23,754 nucleotides of DNA from Baffinella frigidus (taxonomy: Eukaryota; Cryptophyceae; Cryptomonadales; Baffinellaceae), in the NCBI GenBank assembly GCA_026770585.1, contig MU647178.1, positions 124,253 to 148,006 on the forward strand, given 5' to 3'. The position numbers and the translations under genes were made by a program. Under the pieces are notes generated by a model that saw nothing but the letters and a program-made list of their open reading frames with translations, made no database searches and was not told the DNA's origin. Shown here piece by piece: positions 9,901-14,528 of this stretch; position 1 is the first letter of the stretch; each line of letters starts with the position of its first letter.

Positions 9901-12063
9901 GTCTGCGCGGCCAGGTGCGACGACACCACACACAGCCGCAGCCTGGTCCAGGGCTTAGGGTTTAGGGTTTGGGGTTTGGGGTTGAGAGTTTAGGGTTAAG
10001 GGTTAAGGGCGTAGGGCGTAGGGCGTAGGGTGTAGGGTGTAGGGTTTACCCCGCCAGCGTCAGCGAGGCCGCGACCCCTCCTTTGTTCCCGCCCTGTGGT
10101 CGGACGATTTAATCTCGGAACATAACGGAATCAGTTGCGCTTTTATGCTATCTTCCGCCTGGATTGTATGCCTCGAATAACAAATCCACCCTTATCTGAA
10201 GCGTTGGAAGCCCTCAAATACGCAACTGATTCAGTTATGTTCCGAAATGAGATTAATGGATGCACGGAAGATCGCACCTTCGTGGGAGGTGCAGAAACAG
10301 GAACCCTGGGAACAACCAACCCCTCAAGAATCATTCGGAGCCCCCTCGTTCAAACTACAGCGTCCAGCCTAGCGACTGCTTGCTCGTTGTGAGGCGATGT
10401 TGCGCTGTTGATACCTGGGAAATGACAGCCCCGTGTTGGTGGGCGATGGGATGTGGTACCCCCGATCACTCTCCTCGTGGGAGCGTCGGCCTTGGCGCAC
10501 CCACCAACCCCTCAAATCCTTCTCGACACCCCCGACCAGAACCCAGAAGGCAGGATGCAACTTTGTTGATGCGGGGGAAAACACGGCGGGGAAATGCCTG
10601 CTGGAGAAACCCGGTGCCGAGCTCGGTGATTTTGACGTTGGAGATGTGCGGGGCGAGCGAGGCGCGCGCTAGCACCATCAGGTATATGCCCACCTGGTCC
10701 ACCACTCATCATCAGGCTTTGTTAATCTCGCTCTCTCTTGTTCGTCATTTCTCTGGAAGAACTACCTGGCTCTGTCTCAGTTAAGCTAGGCTCCTCATTT
10801 TCTCAGTTTCCACGCCAAAAGTTGAAATATCTGTACCACAACACAGGGAAATCAACTTCCGGGCTCGTCAAATGAGGAGCCCAAATTAACTGAGACAGAG
10901 CTGGCTAGACAACGGAATAAGATGGACGCCGAGAGACGCAGAGTGTGGGGGAATGAGCTGGCAGTTTAGACACGCCCTAGTACAAACCCTCACCGGTTCA
11001 GTCAACAGACGCGGGACAATCATGGTATAAATACAAGCTCTGCCTCAGTCGGGTTGGCTGTCAGACTATTCCACTAGCCGGATATTTTGTAAAAGTCAAC
11101 CCCCCCACAAATCTGTCAACTTTGGAAACGAGATACACCATTGGTGTACTTCGATTTTCGATTTTCGCCTTGAGTTGACTAATACAAAAACTTCGCCCTG
11201 GCAGTGTATTCTCGAGTTGACATGCTGGCTGTGTTACACAAATTCGTCAACTTCGGAGCGGAAACCAGCCCGGTCCCACCAACCTGGCGCGGCCAAATAG
11301 ACTGAGACAGAGCTAGGAATAAAATCTCGTCTGGAATGGAGCCAGCCCTCCCTCTGACTCGTAGGTAGTTAGGTTGATTTTCCAGAAGGCTGAAAGTAGT
11401 TATAATAACCAGAAGAAATACCATCTGGCGGGCAGCGACAGGGAGACCCATCTGGCGCTTTATATATCGCCCTAGTTCAAACCTTCGCCGGTTCAGTCAA
11501 TAGACGCGGGGTATGCGCACCATCTGGCGGACAGCGACGGGGAGGAACATCTCGGGGGCGCCGAGCGCGCGCTGGACCTCGAGGGACCACGCGAGACCTT
11601 TCTCGTCGTCGGTGATCAGCGCGCTCGTACCGCTCAGGTCCTGCACCTCCTGCGTGCGCAAGGAGCAGGGGGGGCGGGACGTCAGCGCTGCGCACGAAGG
11701 CTGCGGAGCTGACGAGTGTGCGGCGCCGTTTTGTTGGACTGATCAGGGTGAAGTGCGCGTGGAAGGGGGCAGCAGTTAAGACAGGTGTGGAGGGGGGTCA
11801 GACCTGCAGCGCAATGACGAAGATGTCCACGTCATCTTTCTCAGCCAGTGGCGAGAACCATTCCTCCAGCGGCACAGCTGGAGCCTGCCCATTCACGTTC
11901 CATGTCCCGCAGAACACCCGCAGCCCAGCGCTTGGCCACACCGCCTCGTGCCCCGTCGTGGAGTCCCACGCGACGTTCCCCACCGCTTCGTGTAGCTCAT
12001 CTCTTGGGGGATGCAGCATCGTGATCGCGTCCCCCTCGGCGCGGGATGCCGTGAATCCTCCTC
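76..12063 (-). CDS. Inositol polyphosphate 5-phosphatase (OCRL/INPP5B type) followed by SAC-domain N-terminus; 16 exons, open at 3' end
   Basis: Spliced gene on the minus strand; exons are listed separately. The predicted enzyme removes the 5-phosphate from phosphoinositides or inositol phosphates at membranes. Motifs appear in family order over about 7 kb: LRVFCGTWNVNGQ, ALQ|EVQDLS (catalytic Glu), VGIYLMVLAR, GGNKGGVA, VVSSHLAAQ, RRNQDFREM, LDHDVVLW, LGDLNYRI, FDQL, FAPTYKYE, KRTPAWCDRVLY, EIIGSDHRPVS. All known IPPc metal- and phosphate-binding residues are present. After a 30-residue linker exon the frame continues into segments resembling the start of SAC phosphatases (ALLIDKATRQS, VHGVLGVVAL, RLVRVSETLLLPI, DREYATLKA). 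Exon phases match across the linker, so one fused protein is possible. Alternatively a separate SAC gene begins at an ATG at 3270 and the first gene stops near 4982. The true 5' end, the 3' end of exon 6 and everything beyond base 76 are uncertain. Confidence 0.75.
150..280 (-). repeat. TTTAGGG-like array inserted at a SAC exon border
   Basis: TTTAGGG, TTCAGGG and TTGAGGG variants on the plus strand. It is flanked by direct repeats at 127-148 and 281-306 (TGCGCTT..CATCCTCTTTCTG), the second with a 4-bp insertion. The duplicated piece is the start of exon 18. Confidence 0.85.
316..461 (+). CDS. Possible plus-strand exon, unidentified
   Basis: Bounded by CACGCGCAG|G and GCCTCG|GTAGGT, and encodes LSPVNAPTFWDKRALLHRSI then LEVYNSMLQDAHEKQSERVD and more. 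It looks coding, but it lies antisense within the intron between exons 17 and 18, and its acceptor coincides with the palindromic string CTGCACGCGCAG that serves the other strand. It could be a transposon remnant or chance. Confidence 0.25.
693..968 (+). repeat. GAA/GAACAA microsatellite
   Basis: Purine-rich tract of GAAGAA, GAACAA and GAGGAA units ending in (GAC)n. Long open frames through it on the minus strand are low-complexity Leu/Phe artefacts. Confidence 0.9.
1103..1181 (+). repeat. Dispersed repeat family R1, copy a
   Basis: A ~79-bp block: GTTGACGGATTCGTAC, CCCAGCATGTCAA, TAGTCTGACAGTCAA, ending GAGGCAGAGCTAG. Closely matched at 12902-12980 on the same strand; more diverged minus-strand copies lie at 2808-2884 and 11036-11253. 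Confidence 0.8.
1312..1407 (-). CDS. SAC-domain exon 17 (RLVRVSETLLLPI)
   Basis: VQGVGVLPGAKRLVRVSETL then LLPISVGPPISE, fitting the SAC segment G..IYRVTE..LLPL. Phase 0 to 0. Two acceptors are possible (1408 or, six bases later, 1402), differing by two residues; the donor is TCCGAG|GTGCTT. Confidence 0.66.
1493..1578 (+). repeat. CTCTCTCG microsatellite
   Basis: Repeated CTCTCTCG / CTCTCG units in the 192-bp intron between SAC exons 16 and 17. Confidence 0.9.
1600..1668 (-). CDS. SAC-domain exon 16 (VHGVLGVVAL)
   Basis: Exactly 23 codons, VHGVLGVVALSHVHYLAVAV then ALE, matching the SAC pattern [20 protein letters not shown]. Acceptor GCTCTTCCAG|GTG, donor CTCGAG|GTACTT. A CTCTCTCG-type microsatellite lies in the intron just downstream. 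Confidence 0.74.
2271..2349 (-). CDS. SAC-domain exon 15
   Basis: WLPTDHEDVVVVTRGKGSKR then PPKERM. The phase-2 junction with exon 14 creates an Arg (AG|G). Acceptor ATGCCACAG|GTGG; donor CGAATG|GTGCGC, the same donor string as exons 2 and 7. It occupies the variable strand before the SAC GILG segment. Confidence 0.62.
2808..2884 (-). repeat. Dispersed repeat family R1, copy c
   Basis: On the minus strand: ATGACGGAGTTTTACCGCA, CCCAGCATATCAGCTTGA, ending GAGTGAGGCAGCGCTAG, aligning end to end with copy a. Confidence 0.65.
3143..3260 (-). CDS. SAC-domain exon 14 (ALLIDKATRQS)
   Basis: AAVPARVRMIDTHAAFLFLP then APGPEAGPALLIDKATRQS. The placement of LLIDKAT resembles the opening of SAC phosphatases (human SAC1 ...VLTIDRVSTEV). 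High G/C at third codon positions supports coding. Acceptor TGTTGGCAG|CC, donor GAGCAG|GTCGCG. An in-frame ATG at 3270 (MLAAAVPARV) could be the start of a separate SAC gene. Confidence 0.68.
3450..3550 (+). mobile_element. TGTGTAGTAATTTTC element with 42-bp perfect palindrome
   Basis: The core TGTGTAGTAATTTTC (3478-3492) is followed by a perfect palindrome at 3507-3548: TTGGTCACGT arms with a GGGGGAATTCCCCC centre. The same layout with a different palindrome centre occurs at 7686-7751. Confidence 0.7.
3885..3990 (+). repeat. TTTAGGG/TTGAGGG array
   Basis: Heptamers with alternating TTTAGGG and TTGAGGG, then TTAGGGG units, in the intron between exons 13 and 14. C-rich on the sense strand of the minus gene. 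Confidence 0.85.
4041..4134 (+). repeat. 22-bp minisatellite, about four copies
   Basis: Unit GAGAGGGTGTGCGAGACAGT plus GT, repeated head to tail with little divergence; the last unit has GTGAGAGA. Confidence 0.9.
4875..4964 (-). CDS. Linker exon 13 between IPPc and SAC parts
   Basis: EVSDPFALSADTALAPRWAS then CPPVAYTPSQ, with acceptor TACGCCTAG|AG and the canonical donor CCCAAG|GTGAGA. The 70-bp intron before it is pyrimidine-rich, and the phases (1 to 1) fit exons 12 and 14. I do not recognise a domain. Its last bases resemble the end of exon 12 (both end PSQ|GT), suggesting a local duplication. Confidence 0.6.
4985..5034 (-). other. Short pyrimidine-rich intron after exon 12
   Basis: Part of the 70-bp intron 4965-5034 (GTCTCC...CGCCTAG). 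The stop codon that would end an unspliced 5-phosphatase lies at about 4982. Confidence 0.5.
5035..5140 (-). CDS. 5-phosphatase exon 12 (SDHRPV)
   Basis: TRCEGYRRHEIIGSDHRPVS then SIIRISPNSAHPPSQ. The Asp and His of SDHRPV are catalytic and close the IPPc domain. Acceptor GGTGGCAG|ACG; donor CCCAAG|GTCTCC in phase 1. If unspliced the frame stops near 4982, an alternative gene end. Confidence 0.85.
5224..5281 (-). CDS. 5-phosphatase exon 11 (PAWCDR)
   Basis: KRTPAWCDRVLYKASPAFQ, the conserved (R/K)xPAWCDRIL motif. Acceptor CGCACCCAG|GAAG completes the phase-2 codon CT|G. Donor TTCCAG|GTCCGC; the 83-bp intron to 5141 restores the frame and gives the usual family spacing to SDHRPV. Confidence 0.88.
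5282..5460 (-). repeat. 179-bp intron of CACGAAA / CCCGAAA heptamers
   Basis: Between exons 10 and 11. The plus strand shows GTTTCGT repeated in 7-bp register, with TTTCGGG and GTTGCGT variants. It is a local array of a derived heptamer, between donor GTATAA and acceptor CACCCAG. Confidence 0.82.
5461..5558 (-). CDS. 5-phosphatase exon 10 (PTYKY)
   Basis: Encodes VFEGFEEAALAFAPTYKYET then WGRAFATDDDGG, matching the family's F.DF.EG.I.F.PTYKYD. Acceptor AGAATTGCAG|GTG; the donor GGGCT|GTATAA is followed by CACGAAA-type heptamers. Ends in phase 2. Confidence 0.88.
5847..5930 (-). CDS. 5-phosphatase exon 9 (FDQL segment)
   Basis: Exactly 28 codons: AVLALIEERAWGLMTQFDQL then HQQRRDLK, aligning with OCRL [20 protein letters not shown]. 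The acceptor CTAAACCAG|GCA is made from the heptamer repeat itself; donor CTCAAG|GTGCCC. Confidence 0.88.
5931..6141 (-). repeat. 211-bp intron made of telomere-like heptamers
   Basis: Between exons 8 and 9, from GTAAACCCTGAC to CCCTAAACCAG on the sense strand. It is almost pure CCCTAAA with CCCCAAA variants. It separates GDLNYRIALPDA from AVLALIEER with no loss of frame. Confidence 0.88.
6142..6181 (-). CDS. 5-phosphatase exon 8 (GDLNYR catalytic core)
   Basis: Only 40 bp, encoding LGDLNYRIALPDA, the hallmark (W)LGDLNYR motif whose Asp and Asn are catalytic/metal ligands. Acceptor TCCCGGCAG|GCTG, donor GACGCG|GTAAAC, which runs straight into a 211-bp heptamer intron. A degenerate echo of this exon lies at about 6347-6396. 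Confidence 0.9.
6188..6351. mobile_element. ~160-bp insertion bracketed by echo of exon 8
   Basis: The sequence GCGATCC.(A/T)TAGTTGAGGTCC occurs on both sides (exon 8 at 6154-6175 and a degenerate copy at 6355-6375). The block between is AT-richer than its surroundings and not obviously palindromic. Confidence 0.5.
6441..6475 (+). repeat. Dispersed repeat family R4, copy A
   Basis: ACACGGCCGCCGTGT can fold into a 6-bp stem; it is followed by GGTGAGGCTGTGT and preceded by a GAGAGA tract. Relatives at 9065-9135 (-), 15329, 15703, 16713 and 17577. Confidence 0.65.
6492..6662 (+). repeat. Dispersed repeat family R2, copy 1
   Basis: About 170 bp similar to 14296-14463: shared blocks GGAACGCAACGTTTC, TTTCGTAGTACT, CCTCGTCCTTTCCACGTC and ATCTAAAATTTCCAC. 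No coding seen. Confidence 0.65.
6710..6736 (+). repeat. Short CCCTAAA array
   Basis: Four CCCTAAA units within the exon 7-8 intron; orientation opposite to the long arrays of this gene. Confidence 0.8.
6794..6956. mobile_element. Fold-back MITE family M, copy 1
   Basis: A ~163-bp near-complete inverted repeat. Arms begin ATAGGCTAATGGCCTGAAAA and share GGCATTGCCTAGG and CCTCCTACCGTAGGCC; the loop carries GGATCCTAGGACC. Flanked by the imperfect direct repeats CACGGTCCCACCGTGACGTG (6768-6787) and CACGGTCCCACTGAGATGTG (6963-6982). No coding capacity. Confidence 0.88.
7083..7162. repeat. Two head-to-head heptamer arrays beside exon 7
   Basis: TTTAGGG units at 7083-7108 end in GGGTTTACC. CCCTAAA/CCCTGAA units at 7133-7162 lie directly downstream of the exon 7 donor on the sense strand. 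Confidence 0.8.
7172..7298 (-). CDS. 5-phosphatase exon 7 (LDHDVVLW)
   Basis: Reads FLGGDKKDKGKDAW ... LEPLRILDHDVVLW, matching the family's ISNHDVILW just before the LGDLNYR core. Length 127 bp; acceptor CTCGCGCAG|GC, donor GTCTTGTG|GTGCGC splits the Trp codon (TG|G), and the next exon supplies the G. The Lys/Asp-rich start is an extra loop. The exon start is echoed twice nearby (about 7360-7395 and 7488-7525), once on the other side of a TTTAGGG array. Confidence 0.85.
7313..7360 (-). repeat. TTTAGGG array next to exon 7 acceptor
   Basis: Flanked by related sequences: CTTCTTGTCCCCCCCCAGGA (7277-7294, exon 7) and TTCGTACCGCCCCCCAGGAA (7367-7386). The array thus sits between an exon start and its degenerate copy. 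Confidence 0.8.
7686..7751 (+). mobile_element. TGTGTAGTAATTTTC element with 41-bp palindrome
   Basis: Core GTGTGTAGTAATTTTCAC, then the palindrome 7707-7750: TTGGTCACGT ... ACGTGACCAA with CGCACGCT-A-AGCGTGCG in the middle. Outer arms are the same as the copy at 3507; the inner stem differs but is still self-complementary. Confidence 0.75.
7758..8013. mobile_element. Fold-back element with 59-bp terminal inverted repeats
   Basis: Arms 7758-7816 and 7955-8013 (CTTTTGGCGTGTTT ... GTTCGCATAG) are nearly perfect inverted copies around a 138-bp centre with TGTAGCTGA repeats. No transposase frame, so non-autonomous. Confidence 0.87.
8226..8343 (+). repeat. Two-copy direct repeat, ~83-bp period
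   Basis: GCCTGAGAGGTGGTCCCAAT ACCCCG is repeated as GCCTGAGAGGCGGTCCCAGT ACCCCG about 83 bp later, with different sequence between. Confidence 0.75.
8427..8588. mobile_element. Fold-back MITE family M, copy 2 (inverted loop)
   Basis: 162 bp, arms ATAGGGTAACGGCCTGAAAA and its complement. The loop (CTTTTTGGCCCTAGGATCC) is in the opposite orientation to copies 1 and 3. Short flanking repeats GAACATTAAT / GAACATAATG. Confidence 0.9.
8716..8940 (-). repeat. Long TTTAGGG/TTGAGGG array
   Basis: About 225 bp of heptamers with a block of pure TTGAGGG at 8867-8925; intronic, C-rich on the sense strand of the minus gene. Confidence 0.88.
9065..9135 (-). repeat. Dispersed repeat family R4, copy F
   Basis: On the minus strand: GGCCTCCATGCACCC, CCACCGAGGCGTTGTTCTAG, CAGGACCTAGAGGGAGG; aligns with the copy at 17577-17635. 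Confidence 0.6.
9187..9341 (+). repeat. Heptamer satellite (TATATGC)n, about 20 copies
   Basis: Almost perfect 7-bp repeat with one TATACGC variant, in the large exon 6-7 intron. The period equals that of the telomere-like arrays although the sequence is unrelated. Confidence 0.93.
9565..9718 (-). CDS. 5-phosphatase exon 6 (VQRLDFN plus Pro-rich loop), end uncertain
   Basis: Acceptor CGCTCCCCAG|GTG in phase 0 continues REM into VQRLDFNAETEPPMPTL, equivalent to the family's ICARMSF segment. The frame then becomes Pro/Ser-rich and stays open to about 9440. The end at 9565 is one phase-compatible GT, not a proven donor. If right, the loop before the HDVVLW strand is much longer than in OCRL. 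Confidence 0.6.
9719..9860 (-). repeat. 142-bp intron largely of CCCTGAA/CCCTAAA heptamers
   Basis: Between exons 5 and 6, starting GTCAACGCCTACACCC and ending CGCTCCCCAG. About 100 bp in the middle is heptameric with homogenised blocks of CCCTGAA and CCCTCAA. Confidence 0.8.
9861..9942 (-). CDS. 5-phosphatase exon 5 (SHLAA, RRNQD)
   Basis: Encodes LRLCVVSSHLAAQTGNVHRR then NQDFREM, matching OCRL [24 protein letters not shown]. The catalytic His of SHL is present; the second His of the usual HLAAH is Gln here. Acceptor GGACCAG|GCTG, donor GAGATG|GTCAAC. Confidence 0.9.
9943..10049 (-). repeat. 107-bp intron made of telomere-like heptamers
   Basis: Between exons 4 and 5. On the sense strand it runs GTAAACCCTACACCC... 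to ...CCTGGACCAG, composed of CCCTAAA, CCCTACA, CCCTACG and CCCTTAA units from donor to acceptor. Donor and acceptor both lie within the repeat. Confidence 0.85.
10050..10093 (-). CDS. 5-phosphatase exon 4 (GNKGGV)
   Basis: A 44-bp exon encoding GGNKGGVAASLTLAG, the family's GNKGGV motif. The acceptor is GACCACAG|GGC. The donor GGCGGG|GTAAAC opens directly into the heptamer array. It ends in phase 2 and joins perfectly with exon 5. Confidence 0.87.
10117..10257. mobile_element. Fold-back element with ~32-bp inverted repeats
   Basis: Left arm TTAATCTCGGAACATAACGG AATCAGTTGCG, right arm CGCAACTGATTCAGTTATGT TCCGAAATGAGATTAA. About 75 bp between arms. It ends some 20 bp from the exon 4 acceptor. 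Confidence 0.82.
10583..10693 (-). CDS. 5-phosphatase exon 3 (VGIYLMVLAR...ELGTG)
   Basis: Acceptor GGACCAG|GTG joins RQM to VGIYLMVLAR in phase 0, as in OCRL RLVGMMLLIFAR. It continues APHISNVKITELGTG, matching the family's TVGTG. The end at 10583 (CGCCGT|GTTTTC) was chosen because it keeps phase 0 with the next exon. It gives an insert of about five residues between GTG and GNKGG, so an earlier donor at 10611 plus a missed micro-exon is possible. Confidence 0.75.
10769..10901. mobile_element. 133-bp fold-back element
   Basis: Perfect 16-bp terminal inverted repeats GCTCTGTCTCAGTTAA / TTAACTGAGACAGAGC, then GGCTCCTCATTT / AAATGAGGAGCC. The terminal CTGAG(A/G)CAGAGCT string is shared with repeat family R1. 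Confidence 0.85.
10976..11520. mobile_element. ~440-bp insertion bracketed by ~45-bp direct repeats
   Basis: CGCCCTAGTACAAACCCTCA CCGGTTCAGTCAACAGACGC at 10976-11015 recurs as CGCCCTAGTTCAAACCTTCG CCGGTTCAGTCAATAGACGC at 11469-11508. The insert contains an expanded minus-strand R1 copy (11036-11253), a CTGAGACAGAGCT block (11302-11314) and an echo of the exon 2 end (11426-11452). Confidence 0.72.
11521..11649 (-). CDS. 5-phosphatase exon 2 (catalytic Glu, EVQDLS)
   Basis: Exactly 43 codons, phase 0 to 0, acceptor CGCACGCAG|GAG, donor CAGATG|GTGCGC. The first residue is the conserved Glu of the family's FQE motif, followed by VQDLSG; the segment ends APEMFLPVAVRQM, matching the OCRL stretch before VGM. 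The last ~27 bases are echoed again at 11426-11452, downstream in the intron. Confidence 0.87.
11804..12063 (-). CDS. 5-phosphatase exon 1 (IPPc start, GTWNVNG motif)
   Basis: Ends LRVFCGTWNVNGQ...VDIFVIALQ, the opening strand of the IPPc fold; the Asn of GTWNVNG is a metal-site residue. The donor is CTGCAG|GTCTGA in phase 0. The start is set at an acceptor-like pyrimidine tract ending CTTAG at 12064, but the frame stays open upstream to an ATG at 12367, so the true first exon may be longer. A second acceptor-like site (CTTCTTTACAG) lies near 12392-12402. The residues before the motif are not conserved in the family as far as I can tell. Confidence 0.75.
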
Positions 12064-12551
12064 TAAGCGTAAGAAGAGCGCCTCTCGCGCGTTCTGGAGG
12101 CTGCCCCCGTAAGGCGGCTCGACCCCATGAACACGCCAATATGTGACCCGCCCGGCTACTCTCCCGAGGAGCCTCCCCTCGAGGGCGAGCGCGCGGGAGG
12201 GGTGGAAGGCTCAAGGATTCCGCTGGCGCCACTGAGAGAGTCTCAGTGCAGATCCCTGCCGATGCCACGAGGATCGCGAGGGACAGGAGGCGCCGTGCGG
12301 AGGGCCTGCGATCGGGGCACCGCTGGCGAGCCCCGGTTGCCCTTCTGGGGAGCCAGGACGCCCCCATCTCCCTTGGCCGCTGTTGCGCTGCCTGTAAAGA
12401 AGTGGCCAGTGTTGGTCACCTTTAGGAAGTAGACCAAATTGAGGATATGTTCGGAGCCGTTTTCTGTGTACAACCGGTCAAATTCGACTGGAATTTCCCT
12501 GAAACTTACAAAGTCAAATTCAAGATTTGCTGTGCGCCTCTAGACGGGAGT

Positions 12552-12552
12552 G

Positions 12553-12583
<31 letters not shown>

Positions 12584-12605
12584 GAGGGAGAGAGGGGGAG
12601 GGAGG

Positions 12606-12698
<93 letters not shown>

Positions 12699-12746
12699 NN
12701 NNNNNNNNGAGGGGGGGAGAGAGAGAGAGGGAGAGAGAGAGGGAGG

Positions 12747-12780
<34 letters not shown>
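12552..12780 (+). repeat. (GA)n/(GGGA)n microsatellite with assembly gap
   Basis: Nearly pure GA dinucleotides with GGGA variants, interrupted by ten N at 12699-12708, so the true length is unknown. Confidence 0.95.
12699..12708. other. 10-N assembly gap
   Basis: Undetermined bases inside the GA tract. Confidence 0.99.
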
Positions 12781-12901
12781 AATCATTGAGTGGGATCTTC
12801 GTTGGCGACGCGTCGACGGCGGGAGGGATCATGAGCAGAGAGGGGGGAGGGAGCACCATGCCGACGCCCGCGCCGTCGCCAGGGTGCGGTTCCTGCTCCG
12901 A

Positions 12902-12980
12902 CGTTGACGGATTTGTACCGCAAACCCAGCATGTCAACCTGAGAATAGTCTGACAGTCAACTCGACTGAGGCAGAGCTGC
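12902..12980 (+). repeat. Dispersed repeat family R1, copy b
   Basis: GTTGACGGATTTGTACCGCA, CCCAGCATGTCAA, TAGTCTGACAGTCAA, GAGGCAGAGCTG; the best match to the copy at 1103-1181. Confidence 0.8.
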
Positions 12981-13063
12981 TGCAGCTGAGCTGCGAGAAT
13001 ATCGCTCCTCTCCACCGTGCTGCGTCGAAGCGATGCCCAGCCTGGATCGACCGTGGTCCGACC

Positions 13064-13402
13064 TTGGTGGCCCGTGCGCTGCAGGCTGCGGAGCCCCCTT
13101 GTATTCACGTTGTCGTGGCATGTGGCAGGGCTGAAAATGAGGTGGTGTTCTTGAGCACTCTGACGCTGGGGAAGCGCTGGTACGCGCTGCGGGTCGAGCC
13201 AGGCGAGGGGGATGAAGACGGCGTGCGAGTGCGTTTCCCAGCAGTCGTCGAGGTCACCGACGGGGAGAGGTGCGCCGCGGCTGCGTTTGGGGGGTTTGTG
13301 CCGCGCGCAAAAAACTTCCCGAGCGGGATCGCGTTCCGAGCAACGCGCGGCGTGCTGCTTCAGGCTCGTCGCGAAAGAACAGAGCGTGCCATCTCTCTGT
13401 GA
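13064..13402 (+). CDS. Possible coding region, strand ambiguous
   Basis: An open plus-strand frame reads LGKRWYALRVEPGEGDEDGV, PAVVEVTDGE, FGGFVPRAKNFPSGIAF with GC-rich third positions, plausibly a 5' exon of the plus-strand gene. The minus strand also gives a credible frame (VGDLDDCWETHSHAVFIPLA), which could instead be upstream coding sequence of the 5-phosphatase. I cannot choose between them. Confidence 0.28.
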   Translation: MVARALQAAEPPCIHVVVACGRAENEVVFLSTLTLGKRWYALRVEPGEGDEDGVRVRFPAVVEVTDGERCAAAAFGGFVPRAKNFPSGIAFRATRGVLLQARRERTERAISL

Positions 13403-13506
13403 GTTGGGGACCCTTTTCTGTCTTGGCATCCCCCTGGCACGCATAGTTTGCGGGTCTTGGACAGGAGGTTGGGATCTCGAGACACGATTTCTAGATTGTC
13501 TTCAAG

Positions 13507-13702
13507 GCCGTGAAGCCTCCGGGCGTTCCGGCTCACAATGCTATAATTCGCTCCCCCATCGGCAGCGTGTGGGGGGGGGGGTCGACCCTGCACGAGTTCC
13601 TGGACAGGGCCCAGCTGCGAGGGAAGCCGCCGGCCGCTGCGGACAGGAAGGGCCAAAAGGTCCTACAGTGCCTGCGTACGGGGTTCGACAGCACACGCCC
13701 CG
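13507..13702 (+). CDS. Unknown gene, exon 1 seen
   Basis: AVKPPGVPAHNAIIRSPIGS then GSTLHEFLDRAQLRGKPPAA and VLQCLRTGFDS. Acceptor GTCTTCAAG|GCC, donor CCCCG|GTGACG. The frame also stays open through the intron to 14097, so this and the next exon could instead be one longer exon. Confidence 0.5.
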
Positions 13703-14475
13703 GTGACGCCGCACTCCCTGCAAGGAGCTACCCGCACGCGCAATCGTGTGTCGCTGCTTTGCGCATTGCTCGCACCTCGCTGGATCTGCAGCTCTGCCAC
13801 AGGTGGTTCTGGCAGCGCTGCAGAGGCGACGAGCTGAGAGGCGTGTTGGCGCACCAAGAGAGTTTATTAATTTCAAGACCCCAGGACCACGTAGTGAGAC
13901 GCGTGTGGGCGTACAATTCAGGCGGCGCGGCGCAGGACCAGCCGATCTCGTTCGAGGAGGAGTCGGGCACGCTGTCGATGCGCTGGACCGTCGGCGACGG
14001 CTTCATCAAGGTCCCCTATCTCAACAATCGGAGATTTCATCATCAGCGTGATCCTGTACGCCCTGAACATCCACCATACCAACCCGGGCACATCTAAGTT
14101 TGCTCCGCACGCCCCTCCCCTCAGGCCCTCCTCTCAGGCCATCCCCTAGGCCGAGTGATTGGCAAGTCTTGCCCCCCGGAATCCGGAAACAGCATCCCCA
14201 GAACCAGCCTGGCCACGCGCCAGGACCCACCTCTGCCCTGCACCCGCCGCCGTACGTGGCTGTGTGAACCCTGCACCCTAAACCATGCCAGGCCACAAGA
14301 GGAAATTTTAGAACGCGACGTTTCGTTTCGTGGTACTAGATGAGAGGGCCCTTTGCGGCTAATCGCAGCGCCTCGTCCTTTCCACGTCAGGGCTTTTACC
14401 TGATCCTAAGAAGCCTGGTACACAATTACAACCGATACTGGTATCTGAAATATCCACTTGTGACCTTGCGTAGCC

Positions 14476-14528
<53 letters not shown>

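Larger units (their letters stand above)
12064..13506. promoter_or_regulatory. Interval between two divergent genes, with (GA)n tract
   Basis: Lies between the first recognised exon of the minus-strand 5-phosphatase and the first recognised exon of the plus-strand gene, so it should hold both 5' ends. I see no TATA box I would trust. It contains the (GA)n tract, R1 copy b and an open region at 13064-13402. Confidence 0.45.

Noticed and set aside
11179-11451. 90-codon minus-strand frame starting MGLPVAARQMVFLLV
   Set aside because: Its start copies the end of exon 2 (LPVAVRQM); the rest lies in repeat-derived intron sequence, and the real continuation VGIYLMVLAR is at 10693.
12447-13444. Long open frames of Arg-Glu or Ser-Leu repeats on both strands
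   Set aside because: Translated (GA)n repeat across a 10-N gap, up to 12780; the part beyond is covered by the ambiguous region at 13064-13402.
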